This document shows, in pieces, positions 1 to 6,203 of a stretch of 9,692 nt of DNA; the stretch's first letter is position 1; every line of letters starts with the position of its first letter. This DNA is from Desulfobulbus_C sp964551175 (GTDB lineage: Bacteria; Desulfobacterota; Desulfobulbia; Desulfobulbales; Desulfobulbaceae): NCBI GenBank assembly GCA_964551175.1, contig CAZKBZ010000097.1, forward strand, positions 1 through 9,692, written 5' to 3'. The position numbers and the translations under genes are program-made. Under the pieces are notes generated by a model. That model ran no database searches and was not told the DNA's origin. It saw only the letters and a list, made by a program, of their open reading frames with translations.

Positions 1-137
1 TATCCACCCTCTGCATCAAGGGTGGTCTGTTTGCCGTCGATATAAAAATCTGAAGTCTTGCCCGAGGTGAGGGTGAAGGTTCCTTTTCTATAAGATTTTT
101 CAAGGAGCAGTTCCTTGAGGCGCTGTCGTTCATTCAT
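1..137 (-). CDS. pyrE: Orotate phosphoribosyltransferase, N-terminal part (runs off window)
   Basis: The reverse strand from an ATG at 137-135 gives 45 codons open to the left edge, beginning MNERQRLKELLLEKSYRKG and continuing with FTLTSGKTSDFYID and GKQTTLDAEGG. The 'F-x-L-x-SGK-x-S-x-FYID' block and the following 'TTL' segment match the start of PyrE, which joins orotate to PRPP to make orotidine 5'-monophosphate in UMP synthesis. The catalytic loop and PRPP-binding motif lie outside the window. An AAGGA about 8 bases upstream of the ATG supports this start. The ATG at 133-131 is in another frame and gives no homologous reading. The gene is divergent from glmS and shares a 254-bp intergenic region with it. 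Identification rests on the N-terminus only, so it is good but not certain. Confidence 0.85.
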   Translation of the reverse strand, partial: MNERQRLKELLLEKSYRKGTFTLTSGKTSDFYIDGKQTTLDAEGG

Positions 138-391
138 GATGTTTTTCCTTTATCTGAATCCTCTTTCAAAAATACATTTTTTTAAGCCCCTGTGTAAAGC
201 TATTTATTTATTACATGTATGGGCACTTTTTTTTAAGTATCCTTTGCAACAGGTATGTGATAGTATTTATTGTGATTGTTCCGGAAGATGTCGAACTTTT
301 TACTTTCCAGGATCAGCGGCCAGGAGGAGCTGACTGCAGAAAGAAAATTGTATCCGGACCCTGAAAACTAATCTCTTTTATAGGTGATATA
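138..391. promoter_or_regulatory. Divergent pyrE / glmS promoter region
   Basis: This 254-bp AT-rich spacer has no convincing gene. For pyrE (minus strand) a candidate promoter is TTTACA (198-193), an 18-bp spacer and TATTTT (174-169), which would give a short leader. For glmS (plus strand) there is an extended -10-like TGATAGTAT at 258-266 with no good -35. A strong Shine-Dalgarno-like AGGAGG at 322-327 has no ATG, GTG or TTG at proper spacing. The glmS ribosome site is AGGTGA at 382-387, four bases before its ATG. T-rich runs at 174-183 and 225-235 add bendable DNA. I see no recognisable riboswitch and no glmS-ribozyme-like core. Promoter positions are inference from hexamers alone. Confidence 0.4.
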
Positions 392-2230
392 ATGTGCGGA
401 ATCGTTGGTTATACCGGCAACAGAAAAGTAGTGCCCATTGTGCTGGAGGGGTTACGCCGCCTGGAATATCGAGGATATGATTCAGCCGGCCTTGTGTACC
501 AGTATAAGGATGAACTGGTCAAGTTTCGGGCTGCCGGCAAACTTGTTCAACTTGAAAAAGCGGTTGATGACTGTATCGGGGTGGATAGTCATACCGGTCT
601 CGGACATACCCGCTGGGCCACCCACGGGGCTCCGACCCATGATAATGCCCATCCCCATTCCGACTGCAGCGACGAGCTGGTGGTGGTTCATAATGGAATA
701 ATTGAAAATTACGGCAGCCTGAAAAAGGAACTTCAGGCCGAAGGCCATACCTTTTCTTCGGAAACAGATACCGAGGTGCTCGCCCATCTTATTGAAAAAT
801 ATCTGGATGGTGACCTGGTTGCTGCGGTCCGTCAGGCACTCTCCCGTGTTGAAGGATCCTATGCCCTGGGAGTAATGTGGGTGAAAGAGCCGCACATGCT
901 GGTGGCGGCCCGAAACCAGAGTCCACTGGTCATGGGTGTTGATGAGGATGCCTGCTATGTTGCCTCCGATATCCCGGCCCTGCTCCCTTATACGCGTCAG
1001 GTTATTTTTCTGGATGACCAGGAACTGGTTGTCCTTGAAAAGGGGGCATATACAATTATGTCCCTTGAGGATGGCACGGAGCTGGAAAAGCCTGTCAGTA
1101 CCATTGACTGGAATGCCGCCATGGCAGAGAAGGCAGGCTACAAGCATTTCATGCTCAAGGAAATCTTTGAGCAGCCCCAGGCGATTCTCAACACTGTGAG
1201 CGGCAGGATAATTCCGGATATCGGCGAGATCGATCTGCCTGAGATCGGCTTGAGCAGTGAGGAACTCCGAAACATTGATCGAATAGCACTTGTGGCATGT
1301 GGGACATCCTGGCATGCGGCCCTGGTGGCAAAGTACTGGATTGAGAAATGGGTGGGCATCCCGGTGGATGTGGATATCGCCTCGGAGTTTCGTTATCGAA
1401 GGCTGCTGGTCAATGAACGGGTGCTGACCATTTCCATTTCCCAGTCCGGTGAGACCGCTGATACGCTGGCCGGGATCCGGCTGGCCGCGTCCCTTGGTTC
1501 TAAAGTGGTTACTATCTGCAACGTGGTAGGTTCTACCATGACCCGGGAGGCGGACGGGGTCATCTATACCCATGCCGGTCCTGAAATCGGAGTTGCCTCC
1601 ACCAAGGCCTTTACCAGCCAGTTATCCGCGCTCTTCCTGCTCACTCTTTATCTTGGCCAGGTTCGACAGACAATTGACAGGGAGAAGCTGATGGAGCTTG
1701 GTGCAGCCCTTGTTGATATTGCATCGGTTATTGATGCGACCCTGCCGGTTGTGCGGGAGCAGATCCAGGAGTTGATAGAAGATTATTACGATTCAAGGGA
1801 TTTTCTCTTTGTGGGACGTGGCCTGAACTTCCCCATTGCTCTGGAAGGCGCGCTGAAATTAAAAGAAATTTCCTATATTCATGCCGAAGGCTATCCTGCC
1901 GGTGAGTTGAAACACGGCCCCATTGCCCTGATTGATAAAGACATGCCGGTTATGGCCCTGGTTCCCAACGATTCCGTGTATCAGAAAACAGTTTCCAATG
2001 TTGAGGAAATCAAGGCGCGGCAGGGACGGCTGCTGTTGATCGGTACGGCAGGAGACCGTCATCTTGCTACCTTGACCGATGATGTACTCTATCTGCCGCA
2101 GGTGCATGAAGAACTCAATCCTCTGCTCTATACCATCCCGGCTCAGCTCCTCTCCTACGAGATTGCCAACCGCCGGGGTTGCGACGTAGACCAGCCGAGA
2201 AATCTTGCCAAAAGTGTGACTGTCGAGTAG
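392..2230 (+). CDS. glmS: Glutamine--fructose-6-phosphate aminotransferase (isomerizing)
   Basis: GlmS converts fructose 6-phosphate and glutamine to glucosamine 6-phosphate and glutamate. This is the committed step to UDP-GlcNAc, used for both peptidoglycan and lipid A. The 612-aa product has the usual full length. The N-terminal glutaminase domain starts MCGIVGYTG, with Cys2 as the nucleophile after Met removal, followed by GHTRWATHG (71-79) and HNGIIENY (100-107). Two SIS sugar-isomerase domains follow: VACGTSWHA (301-309), SISQSGETADT (348-358) and STKAFTSQ (403-410) in the first, and GRGLNFPIALEGALKLKE (475-492) and GELKHGP (504-510) in the second. The C-terminal tail NLAKSVTVE carries Lys607, equivalent to the Schiff-base lysine of E. 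coli GlmS; His508 and Glu492 match its catalytic His and Glu. The start has an AGGTGA site four bases upstream. It is the first gene of the rightward cluster, 30 bp before the NamZ-like gene. Confidence 0.98.
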   Translation: MCGIVGYTGNRKVVPIVLEGLRRLEYRGYDSAGLVYQYKDELVKFRAAGKLVQLEKAVDDCIGVDSHTGLGHTRWATHGAPTHDNAHPHSDCSDELVVVHNGIIENYGSLKKELQAEGHTFSSETDTEVLAHLIEKYLDGDLVAAVRQALSRVEGSYALGVMWVKEPHMLVAARNQSPLVMGVDEDACYVASDIPALLPYTRQVIFLDDQELVVLEKGAYTIMSLEDGTELEKPVSTIDWNAAMAEKAGYKHFMLKEIFEQPQAILNTVSGRIIPDIGEIDLPEIGLSSEELRNIDRIALVACGTSWHAALVAKYWIEKWVGIPVDVDIASEFRYRRLLVNERVLTISISQSGETADTLAGIRLAASLGSKVVTICNVVGSTMTREADGVIYTHAGPEIGVASTKAFTSQLSALFLLTLYLGQVRQTIDREKLMELGAALVDIASVIDATLPVVREQIQELIEDYYDSRDFLFVGRGLNFPIALEGALKLKEISYIHAEGYPAGELKHGPIALIDKDMPVMALVPNDSVYQKTVSNVEEIKARQGRLLLIGTAGDRHLATLTDDVLYLPQVHEELNPLLYTIPAQLLSYEIANRRGCDVDQPRNLAKSVTVE

Positions 2231-2260
2231 CAGGCACAGTATCTGTCAGCCGGCTTGGAT

Positions 2261-3436
2261 ATGATCAAAACAGGAATTGAACAGCTGATTTCCTCAAGGC
2301 CCTCTTTTTTAACGGGCAAACGGCTTGGTCTGCTCTGCAACCAGGCATCCACTGACCGGTATTTCACCCATAGTCGGGATCTGGTTCTGCAGGCCTTTCC
2401 CGGCCAGTTGACCTGTCTGTTCTCCCCCCAGCACGGTTTTTTCAGCGAAAAGCAGGACAACATGATTGAGTCTTCTCACAGTACTGATTCCGTCAGCGGC
2501 CTGCCGGTTTATTCACTATATGCGGAGACAAGAAAACCCTTGGCGGCCATGTTTGAGGATCTTGATATTCTGCTCATTGACCTGCAGGATGTCGGTACCC
2601 GCGTATACACTTTTATCTGGACCGTGGTCTATTGTCTGCAGACAGCTGCTGACACCGGTAAAAAGGTCGTGATCCTTGATCGGCCCAACCCGATAGGCGG
2701 GCATATGGTTGAAGGCAATCTGCTTGAATCGTCCTGTCGTTCCTTTGTCGGCCTGTATGAAATTCCCATGCGGCACGGTCTGACCATGGCTGAACTTGCC
2801 CTGCTCTGCAACCGGGAGATGGGAATTAACGCAGAGCTTGAGGTTGTGAAAATAAAGGGCTGGCAGCGGCGGATGTTTTTTGCAGATACCGGCTTTCCCT
2901 GGGTGTTTCCTTCACCCAATATGCCCACGCCCCTGACGGCCCTGGTGTATCCCGGCCAGGTTATCTGGGAGGGCACTAATATTTCCGAGGGTCGCGGGAC
3001 AACGCTTCCCTTTGAACTGTTTGGTGCTCCCTTTGTCGATCACAGGAGGGTGCAGGAAAAATTAGCAGCAATCGAGCTTCCGGGCTGTATGCTGCGACCC
3101 GTTGTTTTTGAACCTGTTGCCGGCAAGTGGGCAGGACAGCCTTGCTTCGGATTTCATGTTCACGTAACCGAGAAGGACAGGTTTCTTTCTTACCGGCTTG
3201 GCCTTGCCCTGCTGCAGACCCTGATCAATTTGTATTCGGATGATTTTTCCTACAAGGAACCTCCCTATGAATACGAATTTGAACAGTTACCCATGGATAT
3301 GATCCTGGGGGATGTACAGCTGAGAACAGCCCTGGAAGAGGGGGCGGATATTATGGAACTGGAGCAGTCCTGGCACCGGGAGCTGGCGGCTTTTGATGAG
3401 CTGCGCAGATCTGTTTTTCTTTACCCTGATGAGTAA
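2261..3436 (+). CDS. DUF1343 / NamZ-family (GH171) putative exo-beta-N-acetylmuramidase
   Basis: The product is 391 aa from the ATG at 2261; a TTG at 2255 would add two residues, and neither start has a clear Shine-Dalgarno site. Family motifs, numbered from 2261, are SPQHGF (56-61), DLQDVGTRVYTF (107-118), LDRPNPIGG (139-147), PMRHGLTMAEL (169-179), SPNMPTP (218-224) and EGTNISEGRGTTLPFE (237-252), with GAP just after. These are diagnostic of DUF1343 proteins, whose characterised members (Bacillus subtilis NamZ) release MurNAc from the non-reducing ends of peptidoglycan chains. Two points differ from the secreted enzyme: there is no signal peptide or hydrophobic N-terminus, so the protein should be cytoplasmic, and the usual SPEHG glutamate is Gln57 here. 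The family call is firm; the muramidase activity is inferred. Its place 30 bp after glmS fits an amino-sugar role and co-transcription. Confidence 0.88.
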   Translation: MIKTGIEQLISSRPSFLTGKRLGLLCNQASTDRYFTHSRDLVLQAFPGQLTCLFSPQHGFFSEKQDNMIESSHSTDSVSGLPVYSLYAETRKPLAAMFEDLDILLIDLQDVGTRVYTFIWTVVYCLQTAADTGKKVVILDRPNPIGGHMVEGNLLESSCRSFVGLYEIPMRHGLTMAELALLCNREMGINAELEVVKIKGWQRRMFFADTGFPWVFPSPNMPTPLTALVYPGQVIWEGTNISEGRGTTLPFELFGAPFVDHRRVQEKLAAIELPGCMLRPVVFEPVAGKWAGQPCFGFHVHVTEKDRFLSYRLGLALLQTLINLYSDDFSYKEPPYEYEFEQLPMDMILGDVQLRTALEEGADIMELEQSWHRELAAFDELRRSVFLYPDE

Positions 3437-3502
3437 ATAGACTATGTTCACCTTTTTCAAGGAACCCTTTATACCAGCGATCCTCAACACAGAATATAAT
3501 AG

Positions 3503-4564
3503 ATGAAAACAGCAACCCTTCAGCAACTGGCAGAACTTGTGGACGGGACGGTTATCGGTGATGACCAGCTTATCGTCACGGGTTTCAACAGTTTAGAGCT
3601 GGCTGTTGCAGGTGAGTTGAGTTTTATCAACACAAAAAAAATTGCCGGTAAGCTTGCTGAAACCAGGGCTTCCGCCTGCATTGTCCCTGCAGATCTTGAC
3701 GATGTAGGGTTGCCGGTCATTCGGGTGGATAATCCTGATCTTGCCGCAGCCCGGATTCATAATTATCTGCTGGAAGAAGAGTTCAACCCGGCCGGTATAC
3801 ACCCGACTGCTGTTATCGGTAGTAATTGCGAGATTAGTGACCAGGTTACAATCGGGCCCCAGGTCGTTATCGGAGACCGGGTGCATATCGGAAACCGGGT
3901 TATCCTGCACCCGGGAGTTGTTATCGGCAATGATGTCGGAATCGGTGATGACTGTATCCTGCATGCAAATGCTGTTGTTGCCCATGCATGTATTCTGGGC
4001 AGCAGGGTAGTCCTCCACCATGGAGCAATAATCGGCAGTGATGGTTTTGGGTTTGCCACGGATCCGGCAACCGGCAGCCATGTAAGTAAGCCGCAGGTGG
4101 GTACGGTCCGTATTGATGATGATGTACAGATCGGGGCCAATGCCTGTGTGGACCGTGCCGCCTTTGGCACCACCTGGGTGAGGGCGGGTGTCCGCATCGA
4201 CAACCTGGTTATGGTCGGCCATAACTGCGTAATCGGCGAGAATTCTATTCTGGTCGGTCAGGTGGGTATTGCCGGCAGTACCACCTTGGGGCGTAATGTG
4301 GTTCTGGGAGCACGGGCCGGTGTTGCCGGACACCTCCATCTTGATGACGGGGTCATGGTTGCTGCCATGGGCGGCGTTCATAACAACCAGAAAAAAGGGT
4401 CTATAGTCGGCGGAATCCCTGCCTTTGATGTGAAAAAATGGGGGCGTTCCTCTGCCGCCTTTACCCGACTGCCTGAGATGGTAAAAGAGATACGACGACT
4501 GCGTAAAAAAGTGAACCAGCTGACCGAACTGCTGGAACAGGATAAAGATGTGGGAGAAAAATGA
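3503..4564 (+). CDS. lpxD: UDP-3-O-(3-hydroxyacyl)glucosamine N-acyltransferase
   Basis: LpxD adds the second 3-hydroxyacyl chain, from acyl-ACP, to the amino group of UDP-3-O-acylglucosamine, the third step of lipid A synthesis, in the cytoplasm. The 353-aa product has normal length. An N-terminal uridine-binding domain (about 1-95) with TLQQLAELVDGTVIGDD and GELSFINTKK is followed by a left-handed beta-helix of hexapeptide repeats (about 99-290: IHPTAVIGSNCEI, VTIGPQVVIGDRVHIGNRV). GSDGFGF (178-184) is the family signature, and His240 in VGHNC is the likely catalytic base. A charged C-terminal helix (325-350) ends the protein. The start matches the family N-terminus, but the 15 bases upstream show no Shine-Dalgarno sequence, only AGAATATAATAG. 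The gene follows the NamZ homologue by 66 bp, and its stop overlaps the fabZ start (ATGA), so the two are surely co-transcribed. Confidence 0.97.
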   Translation: MKTATLQQLAELVDGTVIGDDQLIVTGFNSLELAVAGELSFINTKKIAGKLAETRASACIVPADLDDVGLPVIRVDNPDLAAARIHNYLLEEEFNPAGIHPTAVIGSNCEISDQVTIGPQVVIGDRVHIGNRVILHPGVVIGNDVGIGDDCILHANAVVAHACILGSRVVLHHGAIIGSDGFGFATDPATGSHVSKPQVGTVRIDDDVQIGANACVDRAAFGTTWVRAGVRIDNLVMVGHNCVIGENSILVGQVGIAGSTTLGRNVVLGARAGVAGHLHLDDGVMVAAMGGVHNNQKKGSIVGGIPAFDVKKWGRSSAAFTRLPEMVKEIRRLRKKVNQLTELLEQDKDVGEK

Positions 4565-5016
4565 TGAGTAAAGAAAAACAGGCACTGCTGCCCATGGATA
4601 TCAAAGCAATCCTTGATCTGCTGCCGCACAGGTATCCCTTTATCATGGTGGATCGAGTTCTTGAGTTTGAGCGGGGAAAAACAATAACAGCCCTGAAAAA
4701 TGTGACCATGGGTGAACCATTTTTCCAGGGACATTTTCCCGGGGAACCTGTCATGCCGGGCGTGCTTATTCTGGAAGGCATGGCCCAGGCAGGATCTGTT
4801 CTGGCTTACTTGTCCACAGATACAATTGAAGGAAAACTTGTTTTTTTCGCCGGCCTGGATAATGTCCGTTTTCGTAAAGTTGTCCTCCCCGGAGACCAGC
4901 TGATTTTTAAACTGGAGCTGACCCGCCAGAAGAGCAAGGTGACCAAGATGAAGGGTAAAGCCTATGTTGATGATGTGCTGGTTACTGAGGCAGATCTGAT
5001 GGCCTTTTATTCCTGA
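4561..5016 (+). CDS. fabZ: 3-hydroxyacyl-[acyl-carrier-protein] dehydratase
   Basis: FabZ dehydrates 3-hydroxyacyl-ACP to trans-2-enoyl-ACP in fatty acid elongation. It competes with LpxA and LpxD for the same 3-hydroxyacyl-ACP, which is why it is often encoded between them. The 151-aa hot-dog-fold protein has LLPHRYPFIMVDRV (20-33), the catalytic His58 in FFQGHFPGEPVMPG, Glu72 in LEGMAQAG, and FAGLDNVRFRKVVLPGDQL (96-114). Two ATGs stand side by side at 4561 and 4564. The only Shine-Dalgarno-like GGGAG (4552-4556, inside lpxD) is 4 bases from the first and 7 from the second, so translation may start at 4564 (150 aa). The overlap with the lpxD stop implies translational coupling. Confidence 0.97.
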   Translation: MMSKEKQALLPMDIKAILDLLPHRYPFIMVDRVLEFERGKTITALKNVTMGEPFFQGHFPGEPVMPGVLILEGMAQAGSVLAYLSTDTIEGKLVFFAGLDNVRFRKVVLPGDQLIFKLELTRQKSKVTKMKGKAYVDDVLVTEADLMAFYS

Positions 5017-5098
5017 TACGAGAGTAAACTGTTATTTGTAACGGTATTTCAATAATCCAACAATAGCCCGGGTTCATGATCCCTGAAGGAATAAGTAG
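5017..5098 (+). other. fabZ-lpxA spacer with small hairpin
   Basis: This 82-bp spacer is the longest inside the lpx cluster before the insertion. CTGTTA-TTTG-TAACGG at 5029-5044 can form a 6-bp stem (one G-T pair) with a 4-base loop, but no U-run follows, so it is not an intrinsic terminator. It could be an mRNA processing or stability element. The lpxA ribosome-binding site AAGGA is at 5086-5090. I see no good promoter. Confidence 0.3.
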
Positions 5099-5899
5099 AT
5101 GACCATACACCCCACTGCCGTGGTTGATTCACAGGCAGGAATTCACGAAACCGCTTCCATTGGACCCTATGCCGTTGTGGAAACAAATGTCACCATTGGT
5201 CCCGAAACAGAGGTGGCAGCCCATGCGGTTATTTCCGGACACACGACCATCGGAGCCCGCAACCATATCGGATCTTTTACCTCGATCGGCGCTCCTCCCC
5301 AGGATATGCATTACAAGGGGGAACCCACGGAGCTGATCATCGGTGATGATAACCAGATCCGGGAATATGTTTCCATCCACCGGGGCACGGTGAACGGCAA
5401 TGGCAGGACGGTTATCGGGAATAATAATATATTGATGGCCTATACCCATGTGGCCCATGACTGCATCATTCACAACAATGTCATTATGGCCAATGTCGCC
5501 ACCCTGGCCGGTCATGTGGAAATCGGTGATTTTGTCAACCTCGGTGGCCTGGTAGCTGTCCACCAGTTCTGCAGAATTGGAGCATATACCTATATTGGCG
5601 GCATGTCCGGAATTTCCATGGACGTGTCACCTTACGTTATTCTCACCGGAACCAGGAACCGGATGCGCATTTCAGGTATTAATAAAATTGGTCTCCGTCG
5701 AAACGGCATGAGTCGTGAAGCCATCAACTGTCTGGAGCAGGCCTTTAAAATGATTTTTCGCGCTCCACCGCAGACTTTGCTCAAAGATGCCCTGGAGGAG
5801 ACCAGGCAGGCCTTTCCCGACAGCCCGGAAGTGCAGACCCTGGTTGATTTTTTCAAGACCAGTAAACGGGGTGTTGTTAAACGCACCGAGGAAGGATGA
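5099..5899 (+). CDS. lpxA: Acyl-ACP--UDP-N-acetylglucosamine O-acyltransferase
   Basis: LpxA transfers a 3-hydroxyacyl chain from ACP to the 3-OH of UDP-GlcNAc, the first step of lipid A synthesis. The 266-aa product has the usual length. An N-terminal left-handed beta-helix (IHPTAVVDSQAGI, ASIGPYAVV, VTIGPETEV) leads to GAPPQDMHYKGE (65-76), then YTHVAHDC with the catalytic His120, GGLVAVHQFCRIGAYTYIGG (149-168) and a C-terminal helical domain (about 195-260). Gly168 aligns with Gly173 of E. coli LpxA, the hydrocarbon-ruler position. AAGGA at 5086-5090 lies 8 bases before the ATG. The stop codon TGA (5897-5899) sits inside the 8-bp duplicated target of the insertion that begins at 5902, so the coding sequence is left intact. 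It follows fabZ by 82 bp. Confidence 0.97.
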   Translation: MTIHPTAVVDSQAGIHETASIGPYAVVETNVTIGPETEVAAHAVISGHTTIGARNHIGSFTSIGAPPQDMHYKGEPTELIIGDDNQIREYVSIHRGTVNGNGRTVIGNNNILMAYTHVAHDCIIHNNVIMANVATLAGHVEIGDFVNLGGLVAVHQFCRIGAYTYIGGMSGISMDVSPYVILTGTRNRMRISGINKIGLRRNGMSREAINCLEQAFKMIFRAPPQTLLKDALEETRQAFPDSPEVQTLVDFFKTSKRGVVKRTEEG

Positions 5900-5901
5900 T
5901 C
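5894..5901. repeat. Left copy of 8-bp target-site duplication
   Basis: GGATGATC ends directly at the first base (5902) of the GTAAGC element end. It contains the last Gly codon and TGA stop of lpxA. The identical word at 6148-6155 directly follows the other end. Confidence 0.82.
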
Positions 5902-5919
5902 GTAAGCGGTCACAGGGCA
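5902..5919 (+). repeat. Left terminal inverted repeat of the insertion
   Basis: The sequence begins GTAAGCGGTCAC and pairs imperfectly with 6130-6147 read on the other strand (13 of 18). The similarity of this left end to the internal copy at 6064-6099 extends further, over 36 bases to the gap edge. Confidence 0.75.
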
Positions 5920-5937
5920 CCCCATCTGCACGCGCTT

Positions 5938-6037
5938 NNNNNNNNNNNNNNNNNNNNNNNNNNNNNNNNNNNNNNNNNNNNNNNNNNNNNNNNNNNNNNN
6001 NNNNNNNNNNNNNNNNNNNNNNNNNNNNNNNNNNNNN
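5938..6037. other. Assembly gap (100 N)
   Basis: Exactly 100 consecutive N, the conventional placeholder for a scaffold gap of unknown length. It lies wholly inside the inferred insertion sequence, so real missing sequence is likely to be transposon DNA. Confidence 0.97.
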
Positions 6038-6047
6038 TATACGTGTG

Positions 6048-6053
6048 TATAAT
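6048..6053 (+). promoter_or_regulatory. Second candidate -10 hexamer in insertion right end
   Basis: Perfect TATAAT within GTGTATAATTG, facing lpxI. The matching -35 (about 6025-6030) falls in the N run and cannot be judged. Confidence 0.3.
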
Positions 6054-6063
6054 TGTGAGATTC

Positions 6064-6099
6064 AATCACGCACAGCTGTGGCACCCTGCAACTGCTTAC
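6064..6099 (-). repeat. Subterminal inverted copy of the left end
   Basis: Read on the minus strand this begins GTAAGCAGTTGCAGGGTG. It matches the left end (5902-5937) at 25 of 36 positions, most differences being transitions. It lies 48 bp inside the right terminus and matches the left end better than the true right terminus does. It may be a second transposase-binding site or the end of a nested related element. Confidence 0.6.
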
Positions 6100-6109
6100 A
6101 AGTTCTGCG

Positions 6110-6115
6110 TATAAT
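6110..6115 (+). promoter_or_regulatory. Candidate outward promoter -10 facing lpxI
   Basis: A perfect TATAAT lies in the right end of the insertion, pointing out towards lpxI about 90 bases away. The best -35 at 18-bp spacing is CTGCAA (6086-6091), a poor match, so strength is doubtful. A second perfect TATAAT at 6048-6053 has its -35 position inside the gap. Confidence 0.4.
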
Positions 6116-6129
6116 CGAGCATCGTTGCA

Positions 6130-6147
6130 TGCCCCGTGATCAGATAC
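6130..6147 (-). repeat. Right terminal inverted repeat of the insertion
   Basis: Read inward on the minus strand it begins GTATCTGATCACGGGGCA. It shares GTA, G7, TCAC and GGGCA with the left end and abuts the right target duplication. Confidence 0.72.
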
Positions 6148-6155
6148 GGATGATC
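6148..6155. repeat. Right copy of 8-bp target-site duplication
   Basis: GGATGATC begins immediately after the ...GATAC right end of the element. Together with the copy at 5894-5901 it brackets the inserted DNA precisely. Bases from 6156 onward are then the original lpxA-lpxI spacer. Confidence 0.82.
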
Positions 6156-6203
6156 TTCCTGCAGCCTCGCTCTCTGATTCTTTTACCCGGGACCTGGGTT
6201 TAA

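Larger units (their letters stand above)
5902..6147. mobile_element. Insertion sequence, IS66-family-like, both ends visible, interior in assembly gap
   Basis: The visible ends are 5902-5937 and 6038-6147. The left end reads GTAAGCGGTCACAGGGCA inward; the right end, read inward on the minus strand from 6147, is GTATCTGATCACGGGGCA. They match at 13 of 18 positions, including the terminal GTA and TCAC-x-GGGCA. The 8-bp word GGATGATC abuts both ends exactly (5894-5901 and 6148-6155), as expected of a target-site duplication. An 8-bp duplication and GTAA-type termini are known features of the IS66 family; the family label is inference because no transposase is visible. Full IS66 elements are about 2.5 kb, so the 100 N probably stand for a multicopy element that short reads could not cross. 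A shorter non-autonomous relative is the alternative. The flanking 166 bases right of the gap contain no credible gene. Confidence 0.78.

Noticed and set aside
115..333. Possible 72-codon gene between pyrE and glmS
   Set aside because: It starts inside pyrE on the opposite strand, has no ribosome site and spans the promoter region; the hydrophobic residues come from AT-rich DNA.
482..1573. Long open frame (363 codons) antisense to glmS
   Set aside because: It lies wholly within a well-conserved glmS, has no recognisable motifs and an odd composition; it is a codon-usage shadow.
3491..3503. TATAAT (3495-3500) just before lpxD as a leaderless-mRNA promoter
   Set aside because: A start 6-7 bases past the hexamer would fall inside the lpxD coding sequence, and no -35 fits at 3472-3477.
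3593..4585. Long antisense frame (330 codons) across lpxD
   Set aside because: Repetitive hexapeptide codons of the beta-helix leave the complement open. The translation resembles no family.
5938..6037. CRISPR array or missing lpxB in the gap
   Set aside because: No direct repeats at regular spacing on either side; element ends flank the gap, and the restored spacer of 50 bp leaves no room for an lpx gene.
6060..6155. tRNA or structured small RNA right of the gap
   Set aside because: No cloverleaf or conserved T-loop. The partial stems come from transposon end repeats.
6040..6203. Open frames running out of the gap to TAA at 6201-6203 or 6112-6114, as the tail of a gene between lpxA and lpxI
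   Set aside because: The residues look like no protein C-terminus I know, and the inverted-repeat and target-duplication structure explains this DNA better.
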